Below, one piece after another: positions 17,826 through 25,580 of a stretch of DNA of 64,000 nucleotides. Under the pieces are notes generated by a model. That model worked only from the letters and a program-made list of their open reading frames with translations, did not search any database and was not told the DNA's origin. Position numbers and translations under genes: made by a program. Origin of the DNA: Streptomyces sp. NWU339 (GTDB taxonomy: Bacteria; Actinomycetota; Actinomycetes; Streptomycetales; Streptomycetaceae); assembly GCF_003143855.1 (NCBI RefSeq), contig NZ_QFRK01000005.1:110897-174896 (forward strand). The letters are read 5' to 3'. Position 1 is the stretch's first letter. Each line of letters opens with the position of its first letter.

Positions 17826-18544
17826 GCGAGCCCACCGAACCGACCGGGACGAACGGAACGGCGGGACCGGCCGACGGCGCCGGACGTCATGTGCGTGTCG
17901 TCCTCGTCGACGACCACCGCATGTTCCGCACGGGCGTCCAGGCCGAGATCGGACAGACTGAACAGACCGGCGTCGAGGTGATCGGCGAGGCCGCCGACGT
18001 CGACCAGGCGGTCACGGTCATCACCGCGACCCGGCCCGAGGTCGTCCTCCTCGACGTGCACCTGCCCGGTGGCGGAGGCGTGGAAGTGCTCCGCCGCTGC
18101 GCGCCGATGATGGGCGACCCCGAGCGGCCGGTCCGCTTCCTCGCACTCTCGGTCTCGGACGCGGCGGAGGACGTGATCGGGGTGATCCGGGGCGGCGCCC
18201 GCGGATACGTGACCAAGACGATCACCGGGACCGACCTGGTCGACTCGATCTTCCGGGTCCAGGAGGGTGACGCCGTCTTCTCCCCCCGCCTGGCCGGCTT
18301 CGTCCTCGACGCCTTCGCCTCCACCGACGCCCCTCCGGTCGACGAGGACCTCGACCGCCTCACCCAGCGCGAACGCGAAGTGCTGCGGCTGATCGCCCGC
18401 GGCTACGCGTACAAGGAGATCGCCAAGCAGCTCTTCATCTCCGTGAAGACGGTCGAGTCCCACGTCTCGGCGGTCCTGCGCAAGCTCCAGCTCTCCAACC
18501 GCCACGAGCTCACCCGCTGGGCGACGGCCCGGCGCCTGGTGTGA
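17822..18544 (+). CDS. NarL/LuxR-family response regulator
   Basis: A 240-residue regulator overlapping its kinase gene by ATGA. After a 20-residue Thr/Gly-rich lead, the receiver domain has VDDHRMFRTGVQ (acidic pocket), phospho-acceptor Asp78 in VVLLDVHLPGGG, and the conserved Lys in GYVTKTITG. The C-terminal LuxR-type helix-turn-helix reads LTQREREVLRLIARG, YKEIAKQLFISVKTVESHV. It is the partner of the PspC-fused kinase and probably controls the divergent PspC operon through the ACCCTGAT boxes. A cruciform-type terminator at 18718-18755 separates it from the convergent acetyltransferase. Confidence 0.95.
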   Translation: MSEPTEPTGTNGTAGPADGAGRHVRVVLVDDHRMFRTGVQAEIGQTEQTGVEVIGEAADVDQAVTVITATRPEVVLLDVHLPGGGGVEVLRRCAPMMGDPERPVRFLALSVSDAAEDVIGVIRGGARGYVTKTITGTDLVDSIFRVQEGDAVFSPRLAGFVLDAFASTDAPPVDEDLDRLTQREREVLRLIARGYAYKEIAKQLFISVKTVESHVSAVLRKLQLSNRHELTRWATARRLV

Positions 18545-18717
18545 CCGTCCGGTGGGCGCCGCTGCGATCACTCCGTTCCTGACCTGTCGCAGCGAAGGCT
18601 GAGCAAATCCCGTTGAAGGCCGAGCGCCGAGCGGGTCGAGAACGGATGGACGGAAACAGGGTGACGTGCTCGCACCGCACATGGCGAGCGCTGTGCACGC
18701 CAGTGAACCTGATGTCC

Positions 18718-18755
18718 GGGCTCCGGGTTCTCCCGCGTTGCGGGCCCCGGAGCCC
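18718..18755. terminator. Terminator between response regulator and acetyltransferase
   Basis: A 10-bp stem (GGGCTCCGGG with CCCGGAGCCC) encloses a smaller CCCGC/GCGGG hairpin. It touches the stop codon of the minus-strand acetyltransferase gene, so it can end transcription from both sides. Confidence 0.65.
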
Positions 18756-19357
18756 TACCGCGGATCCCTGCGCATGCACCACGTGCGGGGGCCGGAGCCG
18801 GGGAGCAGGACCTCGGCTGTGACCTTGAAACCGAGGCGCTCGTAGAACGTCACGTTCCTCTCGCTGGAAGTTTCCAGGAACGTCGGGCACTCGGCGTGTT
18901 CGGCTTCCTCGATGCCAGGGATCAGCACCGCGGTACCGAGGCCCCGCCCCTGGGCTCCGGGGGTGACTCCCACCGTGCTGAGGAACCACGCCGGCTCCTG
19001 CGGTCGATACGGAGCGACGGCCTGCTCTGCGGACTCGTAGGCGGCCGTCCGGTCACCGGTGAGATCGCCGAGCAGTGGGCCGATCTCGGCGAAGGCGGGC
19101 GAGGGGTCCTGGTCAGGAGTGGCCCAGACAGCGACGGCGCGGCCCGCGTCGGCAACCCACACGCGGCCGTACACCATCCCGATGCGGGTCAGGCAGAGTT
19201 CTTGGAAGCGCCGGATCCGGGTCTCGTGGTTGTCTGCGGCGATCACGTGCCGGGTGAAGGGATAGCCCACGAAGGCCCGGGTGAGGGTGTCGACCGCGAT
19301 GGGGACGTCGGCATCGGTGAGGGGACGTACGTCAGGGGCGTCCTGGTGCTGTGGCAT
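18755..19357 (-). CDS. GNAT-family N-acetyltransferase
   Basis: A 200-residue enzyme started at ATG 19357 (MPQHQDAPDVRPL). The GNAT pattern is VRPLTDADVPIAVDTLTRAFVGYPF in helix 1, then FLSTVGVTPGAQGRGLGTAVL (acetyl-CoA pyrophosphate loop QGRGLG) and FLETSSERNVTFYERLGFKVTAEV at the end. It should transfer an acetyl group from acetyl-CoA to an unknown amine. Its layout resembles the Streptomyces acetyltransferases annotated near toxin- or antibiotic-modifying enzymes, but no substrate can be named. There is no ribosome site before the chosen ATG; an upstream in-frame start is possible. Confidence 0.85.
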   Translation of the reverse strand: MPQHQDAPDVRPLTDADVPIAVDTLTRAFVGYPFTRHVIAADNHETRIRRFQELCLTRIGMVYGRVWVADAGRAVAVWATPDQDPSPAFAEIGPLLGDLTGDRTAAYESAEQAVAPYRPQEPAWFLSTVGVTPGAQGRGLGTAVLIPGIEEAEHAECPTFLETSSERNVTFYERLGFKVTAEVLLPGSGPRTWCMRRDPR

Positions 19358-19490
19358 GTCGATTGAACGATCTTGACGGCAGGTGAATTCCTGGTCGGAG
19401 GTCGGGCGGCGAGGCATGCAGCGGGCGCCGCGCACGAGGCGAGGACGGCACCGGGGACCCGGCCCGTCCGGTCTCACGCGGTTCGGGCGC

Positions 19491-19800
19491 TCAGCCTTCG
19501 CTGCGACGGATCACGCTGGGGCCGGTGGGAGGAGGGCTGCATGCTGCTGCGTTTTCGCATGGCGGACGTACGGTCACTGTGCGGCGGCGCGTGAGTGCCA
19601 CCTCGAACCAGACCGTCTTGCCGCCGCCGGATTCGCGTAGCTCCGCACCCCAGTCGTCCGCCAGCGTTTCCACCAAGGTGAGGCCTCGGCCGGACTCGTC
19701 GTCCGGGCAGGCTGTGGCCGGGGTCGGCAGCGTCTCGTCGGCGTCGGTCACCGTGACGCGGAGGCGGCTCTCCGTGAGTACGCGCGTACCGGCGCTTGAG
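19491..19800 (-). pseudogene. Remnant of an anti-sigma-type HATPase gene, N-terminus missing
   Basis: The minus-strand frame encodes the second half of a HATPase_c_2 regulator: ESRLRVTVTDADETLPTPA, DDESGRGLTLVETLADDWG and GGKTVWFEVAL. These cover the G1 and G2 boxes. The first half, with the helix and N box (usually SELVTNAVRHG-like), is absent. Upstream the frame runs into sequence opposite other features without a plausible start. Streptomyces carry many such RsbW/SpoIIAB-like proteins of about 140-150 residues, so this is best read as a decayed copy. A start further upstream in an altered frame would be needed to rescue it. Confidence 0.7.
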
Positions 19801-19839
19801 CTTCGAGGGACGGGCGTCGGGATCCGAGCGGCGTTTGTG

Positions 19840-19876
19840 AGGAACGGGTGGTGGGTTGAACCCACCACCCGTTCCT
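19840..19876. terminator. Strong hairpin upstream of the HATPase remnant
   Basis: AGGAACGGGTGGTGGG and its exact complement form a 16-bp stem with loop TTGAA. It is immediately followed by three copies of GCATCCC (19881-19901). Its position next to the break point of the degraded HATPase gene suggests an inserted or residual terminator. Confidence 0.65.
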
Positions 19877-19999
19877 CCCCGCATCCCGCATCCCGCATCC
19901 CGCGCCTTGGCCCTTGCCCGCGGCCGTCGACGGCCGGCCACAGCCCTACGGCCGTAGCCGTCGCGTCGGGCCGGTGTCGGGCGTGGGGTGGGGGCTGGT

Positions 20000-20005
20000 T
20001 AGGCT
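20000..20005 (+). promoter_or_regulatory. -10 element for a leaderless mRNA
   Basis: TAGGCT is followed after 7 bases by ATG 20013 with no ribosome site between, indicating a leaderless transcript and fixing the start codon. Confidence 0.6.
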
Positions 20006-20012
20006 CCGGCTC

Positions 20013-20366
20013 ATGGACGTACTCATCCACATATTTGTCGGACTGCACATCATCGGCATCGCGTCGCTGCTCGGCGGGTTCCTCACCCAGATGAAGGCCA
20101 TGGGCCAGGGAACCGCCCGCTTCGTGCCCGCGATGCTGCACGGCGCGCTGACGATGCTGGTCACCGGTGTGGTCCTGGTCGGGCTCAACGAGGCGCAGAA
20201 CCATTCCGTCGACCACATCAAGATCGGCGTCAAGCTGGCCCTGCTGATCGTGATCCTCGGCCTGGTCTACGTGAAGCGGGACGACGAGAAGGTGGACAAG
20301 GGCCTGTTCGGGCTGGTCGGGTTGCTGACCACGGCGAACATCTTCATCGCCGTGCTCTGGACCTGA
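20013..20366 (+). CDS. Small integral membrane protein
   Basis: A 117-residue protein with four predicted transmembrane helices: VLIHIFVGLHIIGIASLLGG, MLHGALTMLVTGVVLVGLN, IKIGVKLALLIVILGLVYV and GLVGLLTTANIFIAVLW. A short cytoplasmic loop KRDDEKVDKG lies between helices 3 and 4. The conserved His in LHIIG and the polar NEAQNHSVDH loop recall heme or copper membrane proteins, but I cannot assign a family with confidence. The gene ends 23 bp inside the convergent transporter gene. Confidence 0.82.
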   Translation: MDVLIHIFVGLHIIGIASLLGGFLTQMKAMGQGTARFVPAMLHGALTMLVTGVVLVGLNEAQNHSVDHIKIGVKLALLIVILGLVYVKRDDEKVDKGLFGLVGLLTTANIFIAVLWT

Positions 20367-21357
20367 CAAAGGCCGACAGGGGGCCGGACGTGATCGCGGT
20401 CCGCGCGGAGGCCGCCGCGCCGACGGCGACCGCCAGCCAGACGGCCACCGTGACCCACAGCAGTACCCGCCCCAGGCCTTCGAGCCAGGGGACACCGAGG
20501 GCGGCGGACGCGGAGAGCGTCGCCGCCGCCGTCATGCCGAGGGGGAACACGGTCGCCCAGCGCCGTGTGTCGTAGGCCGGCCGCGGCCGGACGGCCTCGG
20601 CGGCCAGCAGCACCGCGTACCAGGCCAGGTCGAGCACCAGCAGGGTGACGGTCGTCAGGTGCAGGACACCGCGGTCGTCGTCGTTCCACAGGTACAGCCG
20701 GGCGCTGTCGGCGGTGAGCAGCTTGACCCCGGCGAGCGACGAGATGGCGATGGCACCGCCTGCGACCCAGTGGTCCCCGGCCCCCTCGAGCACCTGTCGC
20801 GGGTCGAAGCGGAACAGGGCGAGCCCGTAGAGCACCAGCCCGAACCAGAACAGCACCAGTGCCACCCGCGCGAGCCAGGCCGCCGACTCGGCCGCGGCGA
20901 GCGTGGCGCCCAGGACGGCGAGCCCCTGCGTGGCCACGCAGGCCAGGAACACGGAACCGGGCATGCGTGGCCGCCAGCGCCGTACAACGAGGACGAGCAG
21001 CGCCGGCCAGAGCACGGTGGCCAGCGCGAGCAGCGCCCCGGCCAGAGCGTCGTAACCGAGGGCGGACACCCGCGTGCCGAGCACGGTCGTCGCGGCGACC
21101 GCGGTGAGCGAACCCGGGGTCTCCGCCTCCGACACCCACCGCTCCCGTTCCCGCAGCAACCGCAGGACGAACTGCGCCGCCAACCCCAGCCAGGCGGCGC
21201 AGGCGAGCACGAGGAAGACCAGGGAGAGGGTCTCCCACCCCGCCAGCTGCAGGGCCACGGACACGATGCCGGTCGCCATCACGGCGGAACCGGCCGCCGG
21301 GGAACGCTGCGCCCACCAGGCGCGGGAGGGGGAAGGAGAGGGGGTAGGGGCGGGCAT
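20344..21357 (-). CDS. TDT/SLAC1-type transporter
   Basis: A 337-residue protein with about ten transmembrane helices. It opens with a Pro/Ser tail, then SAVMATGIVSVALQLAGW, which matches the first helix of TehA/SLAC1-type proteins (G-x-V-x-x-A). Helices are hydrophobic, Ala/Leu/Val-rich and joined by short Arg-containing loops (RLLRERERW, VVRRWRPRMPG). The family includes tellurite-resistance channel TehA, plant SLAC1 anion channels and C4-dicarboxylate exporters. Which anion moves here is unknown. Its last 23 bp overlap the end of the convergent small membrane protein gene. Confidence 0.8.
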   Translation of the reverse strand: MPAPTPSPSPSRAWWAQRSPAAGSAVMATGIVSVALQLAGWETLSLVFLVLACAAWLGLAAQFVLRLLRERERWVSEAETPGSLTAVAATTVLGTRVSALGYDALAGALLALATVLWPALLVLVVRRWRPRMPGSVFLACVATQGLAVLGATLAAAESAAWLARVALVLFWFGLVLYGLALFRFDPRQVLEGAGDHWVAGGAIAISSLAGVKLLTADSARLYLWNDDDRGVLHLTTVTLLVLDLAWYAVLLAAEAVRPRPAYDTRRWATVFPLGMTAAATLSASAALGVPWLEGLGRVLLWVTVAVWLAVAVGAAASARTAITSGPLSAFVRSRARR

Positions 21358-21432
21358 GGGGCGATGTTAGAAGAACCCGCCGCGCGCGAGAGCGCGCCGG
21401 GCCGTGGGGCGGACCGCGGGTCGGAGCCTGGG

Positions 21433-22635
21433 TCAGGCCGGGCGGACCACGCTGTGGATCGACGACTCGCCGTCGTAGAAGACCGACTCCTCGCGGACGT
21501 AGGTGCCGGGCTTCGGCGCGTGGATCATCATGCCGTTGCCGACGTAGACGCCCACATGAGTGATGTCGTCGTAGAAGAAGACGAGGTCGCCGGGCTGGGC
21601 CTGGGACAGCGGGACCGTGGTTCCGGCGTCGACCTGGTCGTAGGTGGTGCGGGGGAGGGTGACGCCGGCGGCCTTCCAGGCGGCCTGGGTGAGGCCGGAG
21701 CAGTCGTAGGAGCCGGGACCGGTGGCGCCCCAGACGTAGGGCTTGCCGATCTGCGCGCGGGCGAAGGCGATGGCCTTCTCTGCCTTGGCGGCGTACGAGG
21801 AGTCCGTCGAGGTCGACGGCGGGGTCGACGGGGCGGTCGTCGAGCCGGATGTGCCGGATGTGCCGGCCGTGCCGGAGACGTCGGACGCGCTGCTCTCCTG
21901 CTGGGCCTCCTCCTCGGCCTTCTGCTGTTCCGCCTGCTGCCGGGCGAGCTCGGCGGCCTTGCGGGCGGCCTCTTCCTGCTTCTTCTCCTCGGCCGCCGCG
22001 AGCCGCGCCTTCTCCTCGGCGTCCAGCTTCGACAGCAGCTCGCGCGCGGTGCTGAGCTTCTTCTGGACGGTGGCCTTCGCGGCCTTCAGGTCGTTCTGCG
22101 ACTCGGTGAGCGCCTCGAGGCTCTCGGTGGCCTCCTGCCGCTTCTCCATCGTCTCGGACTGCTGGGTGACGTAGTCGTCGACCGCTTCCTTCTGGCGGCC
22201 GGTCATCCGGTCCATCAGCTGGTTCTGGTCGAAGAAGTCCTGCGGGGAGTCCGCGAGCAGGAAGGTCGCCGTGTCCGGGACGCCCGCGCCGGTCCGGTAC
22301 TGGGCGGCAGCGAAGGAGCCCAGTTTCTCCCGCGCCTCGTTGAGCGTCTGGGTGCGCTGGGCCACGTCGTCGAGGAGGGTGTCGACGCGCTTGCGCTGCT
22401 TGGTGGTCCTCTCCTTGGCCGCGTTGTACTTCTCGGTCGCCGACTCCGCCTGGCGGTACAGGTCGTCGACCTTCTTCTCGACCTCCTCCAGACTCGGCCG
22501 GCCGTCGTCCGAGGGAGCGGCCTCGGCGGTCTGGGACAGCAGGGCGACGGAGGTCAGAGCCGCCGTGGCGAGCGCGGGGGTCCGTTTGCCGGCCACGCGC
22601 GTACCGGGGGTGCGCGACTTGCGGTGCGACGCCAA
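21433..22635 (-). CDS. NlpC/P60 peptidoglycan endopeptidase with coiled coil
   Basis: A 400-residue secreted enzyme started at TTG 22635; AAGGAG 9 bases upstream makes this rare start convincing. A signal peptide (about 1-40, ending TAEAAP) precedes a long alpha-helical coiled coil of Lys/Glu/Ala-rich repeats (about 45-245). A Ser/Thr linker follows, and then the C-terminal NlpC/P60 domain. The catalytic Cys is in SYDCSGLTQAAW and the His in ITHVGVYVGNG. The helical hairpin is typical of RipA-type hydrolases and can block the active site. It should cut D-Glu to diamino-acid bonds in wall stem peptides during growth or division. The 355-bp gap to the helicase gene holds its leader. Confidence 0.92.
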   Translation of the reverse strand: MASHRKSRTPGTRVAGKRTPALATAALTSVALLSQTAEAAPSDDGRPSLEEVEKKVDDLYRQAESATEKYNAAKERTTKQRKRVDTLLDDVAQRTQTLNEAREKLGSFAAAQYRTGAGVPDTATFLLADSPQDFFDQNQLMDRMTGRQKEAVDDYVTQQSETMEKRQEATESLEALTESQNDLKAAKATVQKKLSTARELLSKLDAEEKARLAAAEEKKQEEAARKAAELARQQAEQQKAEEEAQQESSASDVSGTAGTSGTSGSTTAPSTPPSTSTDSSYAAKAEKAIAFARAQIGKPYVWGATGPGSYDCSGLTQAAWKAAGVTLPRTTYDQVDAGTTVPLSQAQPGDLVFFYDDITHVGVYVGNGMMIHAPKPGTYVREESVFYDGESSIHSVVRPA

Positions 22636-22959
22636 GGGAGGCGACTCCTTCCAACGTTCCGCCTGCGGGGCGGCGGCAGGGGGGACTTCCGGGCCGTCAT
22701 CGCTCCGGGGAGGGCCTGGGACCGGCTGCCGCGACGGCGGTGACGGACTCGGCGGAGACCGCTCGGCCCGGCGGGGTTCGCCGGTGGGGAACGCGCGGCC
22801 CGCCCGAACCGTAGCCAACTCATGTGGCTCGTGTGAAGGTTGATGGGTGATATGCCCGATACGTTTTCGTGACCTTCTTCGTCACGTCACGCAGGGTGAG
22901 ACCACGGTGCTGGAGGGTGGGGGTGCGGTGCGGGGCGATGTTCTCGGGGTGGCCACGGC

Positions 22960-22982
22960 TTGTCGGTGGGGCGGCCTAGACT
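22960..22982 (+). promoter_or_regulatory. RecA-independent DNA-damage promoter of the helicase gene
   Basis: TTGTCGGTG (22960-22968), 8 bases, then TAGACT (22977-22982) match the actinobacterial RecA-NDp consensus TTGTCRGTG-N8-TANNNT exactly. The PafBC activator uses this promoter class in mycobacteria. ATG 22992 lies 9 bases after the -10. Confidence 0.82.
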
Positions 22983-22991
22983 CGGAGAGCG

Positions 22992-25502
22992 ATGAGCAGC
23001 CTCTTTGACGACAGCTTCCTGGCGGACCTCCAGGCCCAGCGGGGCCCCGCGGAGGAGCCCCCGCCGCCGCCCGAGGACGATCATGTGCCGGAGGAGGTTC
23101 CGGCCGATCTGTTCGGCGGGAAGTTCGACGTGCCGCCGGACCGGGACACCCACTACCGCGACGGTGCCCCGCGCCCGGTGCTGGACCCCGCCGCCCTCCT
23201 GGAGGGGCTGAACGAGAACCAGCGCGCCGCCGTCGCGCACTCCGGCTCTCCGCTGCTCATCGTGGCCGGCGCCGGCTCCGGCAAGACCCGGGTGCTCACG
23301 CACCGCATCGCGCACCTGCTCGCCGCGCGGAGCGTCCACCCGGGCCAGATTCTCGCGATCACCTTCACCAACAAGGCCGCCGGCGAGATGAAGGAGCGGG
23401 TCGAGCAGCTCGTCGGCCCGCGCGCGCACGCGATGTGGGTCATGACGTTCCACAGCGCCTGTGTGCGCATCCTGCGCCGCGAGAGCAAGAAGCTCGGCTT
23501 CACGTCGTCGTTCTCCATCTACGACGCGGCCGACTCCAAGCGCCTGATGGCCCTGGTCTGCCGTGACCTGGACCTCGACCCGAAGCGCTATCCGCCCAAG
23601 TCCTTCAGCGCCAAGATCAGCAATCTGAAGAACGAGCTGATCGACGAGGAGGACTTCGCCGCGCAGGCGGCTGGGGGCACCTCCCAGACGGAGTCTGGGG
23701 GAGGCTTCGAGAAGACGCTCGCCCAAGCCTACGCGCTCTACCAGTCGCGGCTGCGCGAGGCCAACGCGCTCGACTTCGACGACCTGATCATGACGACGGT
23801 CAACCTGCTGCGCGCCTTCCCGGACGTCGCCGAGCACTACCGCCGCCGTTTCCGGCACGTCCTCGTGGACGAGTACCAGGACACCAACCACGCCCAGTAC
23901 GCACTCGTGCGCGAGCTGGTCGGCACCTCCGAGCCCCCCGCCGACGGACAGCCGGGCGCGCACGAGCTGCCGCCCGCCGAACTGTGCGTGGTGGGCGACG
24001 CCGACCAGTCGATCTACGCCTTCCGCGGTGCGACGATCCGCAACATCCTCCAGTTCGAGGAGGACTACCCGAACGCGACGACGATCCTGCTCGAGCAGAA
24101 CTACCGCTCCACGCAGACGATCCTCAGCGCCGCCAACGCCGTCATCGAGCGCAACGAGTCCCGCCGCCCCAAGAACCTGTGGACCAACGCGGGCACCGGC
24201 GCGCAGATCACCGGATACGTCGCCGACACCGAGCACGACGAGGCCCAGTTCGTCTCCGACGAGATAGACCGCCTCACGGACGCGGGCGAGGCCAAGGCCG
24301 GGGACGTCGCCGTCTTCTACCGCACCAACGCCCAGTCCCGTGTCTTCGAAGAGATCTTCATCCGGGTCGGCCTGCCCTACAAGGTCGTCGGAGGCGTCCG
24401 CTTCTACGAGCGCAAGGAGGTCCGGGACGTCCTGGCCTACCTGCGGGTGCTCGCCAACCCCGAGGACTCGGTGCCGCTGCGCCGCATCCTCAACGTCCCC
24501 AAGCGGGGCATCGGCGACCGCGCGGAGGCCATGATCGACGCGCTCTCCCAGCGCGAGAAGATCAGTTTCCCGCAGGCGCTGAAGCGCGTCGACGAGGCGT
24601 ACGGCATGGCCGCGCGCTCCACCAACGCGGTGAAGCGGTTCAACACGCTGATGGAGGACCTCCGTACGATCGTCGAGTCCGGCGCGGGCCCGGCGACGGT
24701 CCTGGAGGCGGTCCTCGAACGCACCGGCTACCTCGCCGAGTTGCAGGCATCCACCGACCCGCAGGACGAGACCCGGATCGAGAACCTCCAGGAACTCGCC
24801 GCCGTAGCCCTGGAGTTCGAGCAGGAGCGCGGCGAGGGCGAGTCGGTCGCGCTGTCCGACTTCCTGGAGCAGGTCGCCCTGGTCGCCGACTCCGACCAGA
24901 TCCCCGACGAGGACGAGGACGGCTCCGGCGTCATCACCCTGATGACCCTGCACACCGCCAAGGGCCTGGAGTTCCCCGTCGTCTTCCTGACCGGCATGGA
25001 GGACGGCGTCTTCCCGCACATGCGCGCCCTCGGCCAGACCAAGGAGCTGGAGGAGGAGCGGCGCCTGGCGTACGTCGGCATCACGCGCGCGCGTGAGCGG
25101 CTGTACCTCACCCGGTCGACGCTGCGCAGCGCCTGGGGGCAGCCCTCGTACAACCCGCCCTCGCGTTTCCTGGAGGAGATCCCGGCCGCCCATCTGGAGT
25201 GGAAGCGGACGGGTGCGAGTTCCCCGGTGTCCTCCGGCCCGGTGTCCGGGGTGGCGGCCTCGCTGTCGTCGTCCCGCTCCCGCTCGGCGGCGTCGGGCGC
25301 GTCCGGCTTCGCCACGCGCCGGGCCGCCGAGAAGCCGGTGGTGTCGCTGGCGGTCGGGGACCGTGTCACGCACGACCAGTTCGGGCTCGGCACCGTCGTC
25401 GCGGTGAAGGGCACGGGGGGCAACGCCGAGGCGACGATCGACTTCGGGGACACCAAGCCGAAGCGACTGCTGCTGCGGTACGCGCCGGTCGAGAAGCTGT
25501 AA
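22992..25502 (+). CDS. pcrA: ATP-dependent DNA helicase PcrA/UvrD
   Basis: An 836-residue superfamily 1A helicase acting in nucleotide excision repair and replication restart. Motifs run in order: LNENQRAAV (Q motif), AGAGSGKTRVLTHR (Walker A), FTNKAAGEMKER (Ia), VDEYQDTNHAQY (Walker B), GDADQSIYAFRGA (III), LEQNYRST (IV), LMTLHTAKGLEFPVVF (V) and YVGITRARERLYLTRS (VI). The C-terminus has the Tudor-like GDRVTHDQFGLGTVVAVKG domain that binds RNA polymerase in PcrA proteins. About 13 residues (AGGTSQTESGGG, near 226-238) come from an inserted palindromic repeat. A damage-type promoter lies directly upstream. Confidence 0.97.
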   Translation: MSSLFDDSFLADLQAQRGPAEEPPPPPEDDHVPEEVPADLFGGKFDVPPDRDTHYRDGAPRPVLDPAALLEGLNENQRAAVAHSGSPLLIVAGAGSGKTRVLTHRIAHLLAARSVHPGQILAITFTNKAAGEMKERVEQLVGPRAHAMWVMTFHSACVRILRRESKKLGFTSSFSIYDAADSKRLMALVCRDLDLDPKRYPPKSFSAKISNLKNELIDEEDFAAQAAGGTSQTESGGGFEKTLAQAYALYQSRLREANALDFDDLIMTTVNLLRAFPDVAEHYRRRFRHVLVDEYQDTNHAQYALVRELVGTSEPPADGQPGAHELPPAELCVVGDADQSIYAFRGATIRNILQFEEDYPNATTILLEQNYRSTQTILSAANAVIERNESRRPKNLWTNAGTGAQITGYVADTEHDEAQFVSDEIDRLTDAGEAKAGDVAVFYRTNAQSRVFEEIFIRVGLPYKVVGGVRFYERKEVRDVLAYLRVLANPEDSVPLRRILNVPKRGIGDRAEAMIDALSQREKISFPQALKRVDEAYGMAARSTNAVKRFNTLMEDLRTIVESGAGPATVLEAVLERTGYLAELQASTDPQDETRIENLQELAAVALEFEQERGEGESVALSDFLEQVALVADSDQIPDEDEDGSGVITLMTLHTAKGLEFPVVFLTGMEDGVFPHMRALGQTKELEEERRLAYVGITRARERLYLTRSTLRSAWGQPSYNPPSRFLEEIPAAHLEWKRTGASSPVSSGPVSGVAASLSSSRSRSAASGASGFATRRAAEKPVVSLAVGDRVTHDQFGLGTVVAVKGTGGNAEATIDFGDTKPKRLLLRYAPVEKL
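23669..23705 (+). repeat. Palindromic repeat inserted in frame in pcrA
   Basis: GCTGGGGGCACCTCCCAGAC followed by GGAGTCTGGGGGAGG forms a hairpin (CTCCCAGAC with GTCTGGGGGAG). It matches a short repeat that I recall as scattered through Streptomyces genomes. Here it encodes AGGTSQTESGG between helicase motifs without breaking the frame. Confidence 0.65.
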
Positions 25503-25512
25503 CCGGGTGCCG

Positions 25513-25534
25513 GGTGCCGGGAGCGCCCGGCACC
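25513..25534. terminator. Terminator between pcrA and the M23 peptidase
   Basis: A 9-bp stem GGTGCCGGG/CCCGGCACC with loop AGCG lies 10 bp after the helicase stop, between two convergent genes. Confidence 0.6.
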
Positions 25535-25580
25535 GGAGCCGGGCGGTGAGCCCCCGCTGTCGCCGGGCGGCGGGGGTGGT

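Noticed and set aside
20659..22743. Plus-strand frame of about 694 codons
   Set aside because: It lies opposite the TDT transporter and NlpC/P60 genes, which have clear motifs and starts.
22636..22860. Possible c-di-AMP (ydaO) riboswitch before the NlpC/P60 gene
   Set aside because: Such riboswitches often precede wall hydrolase genes in Streptomyces, but the conserved blocks (GGGGACC and CAGCTAAC-like) are not visible. A covariance search would settle it.
22887..25373. Minus-strand frame of about 828 codons
   Set aside because: It is antisense to the PcrA helicase gene.
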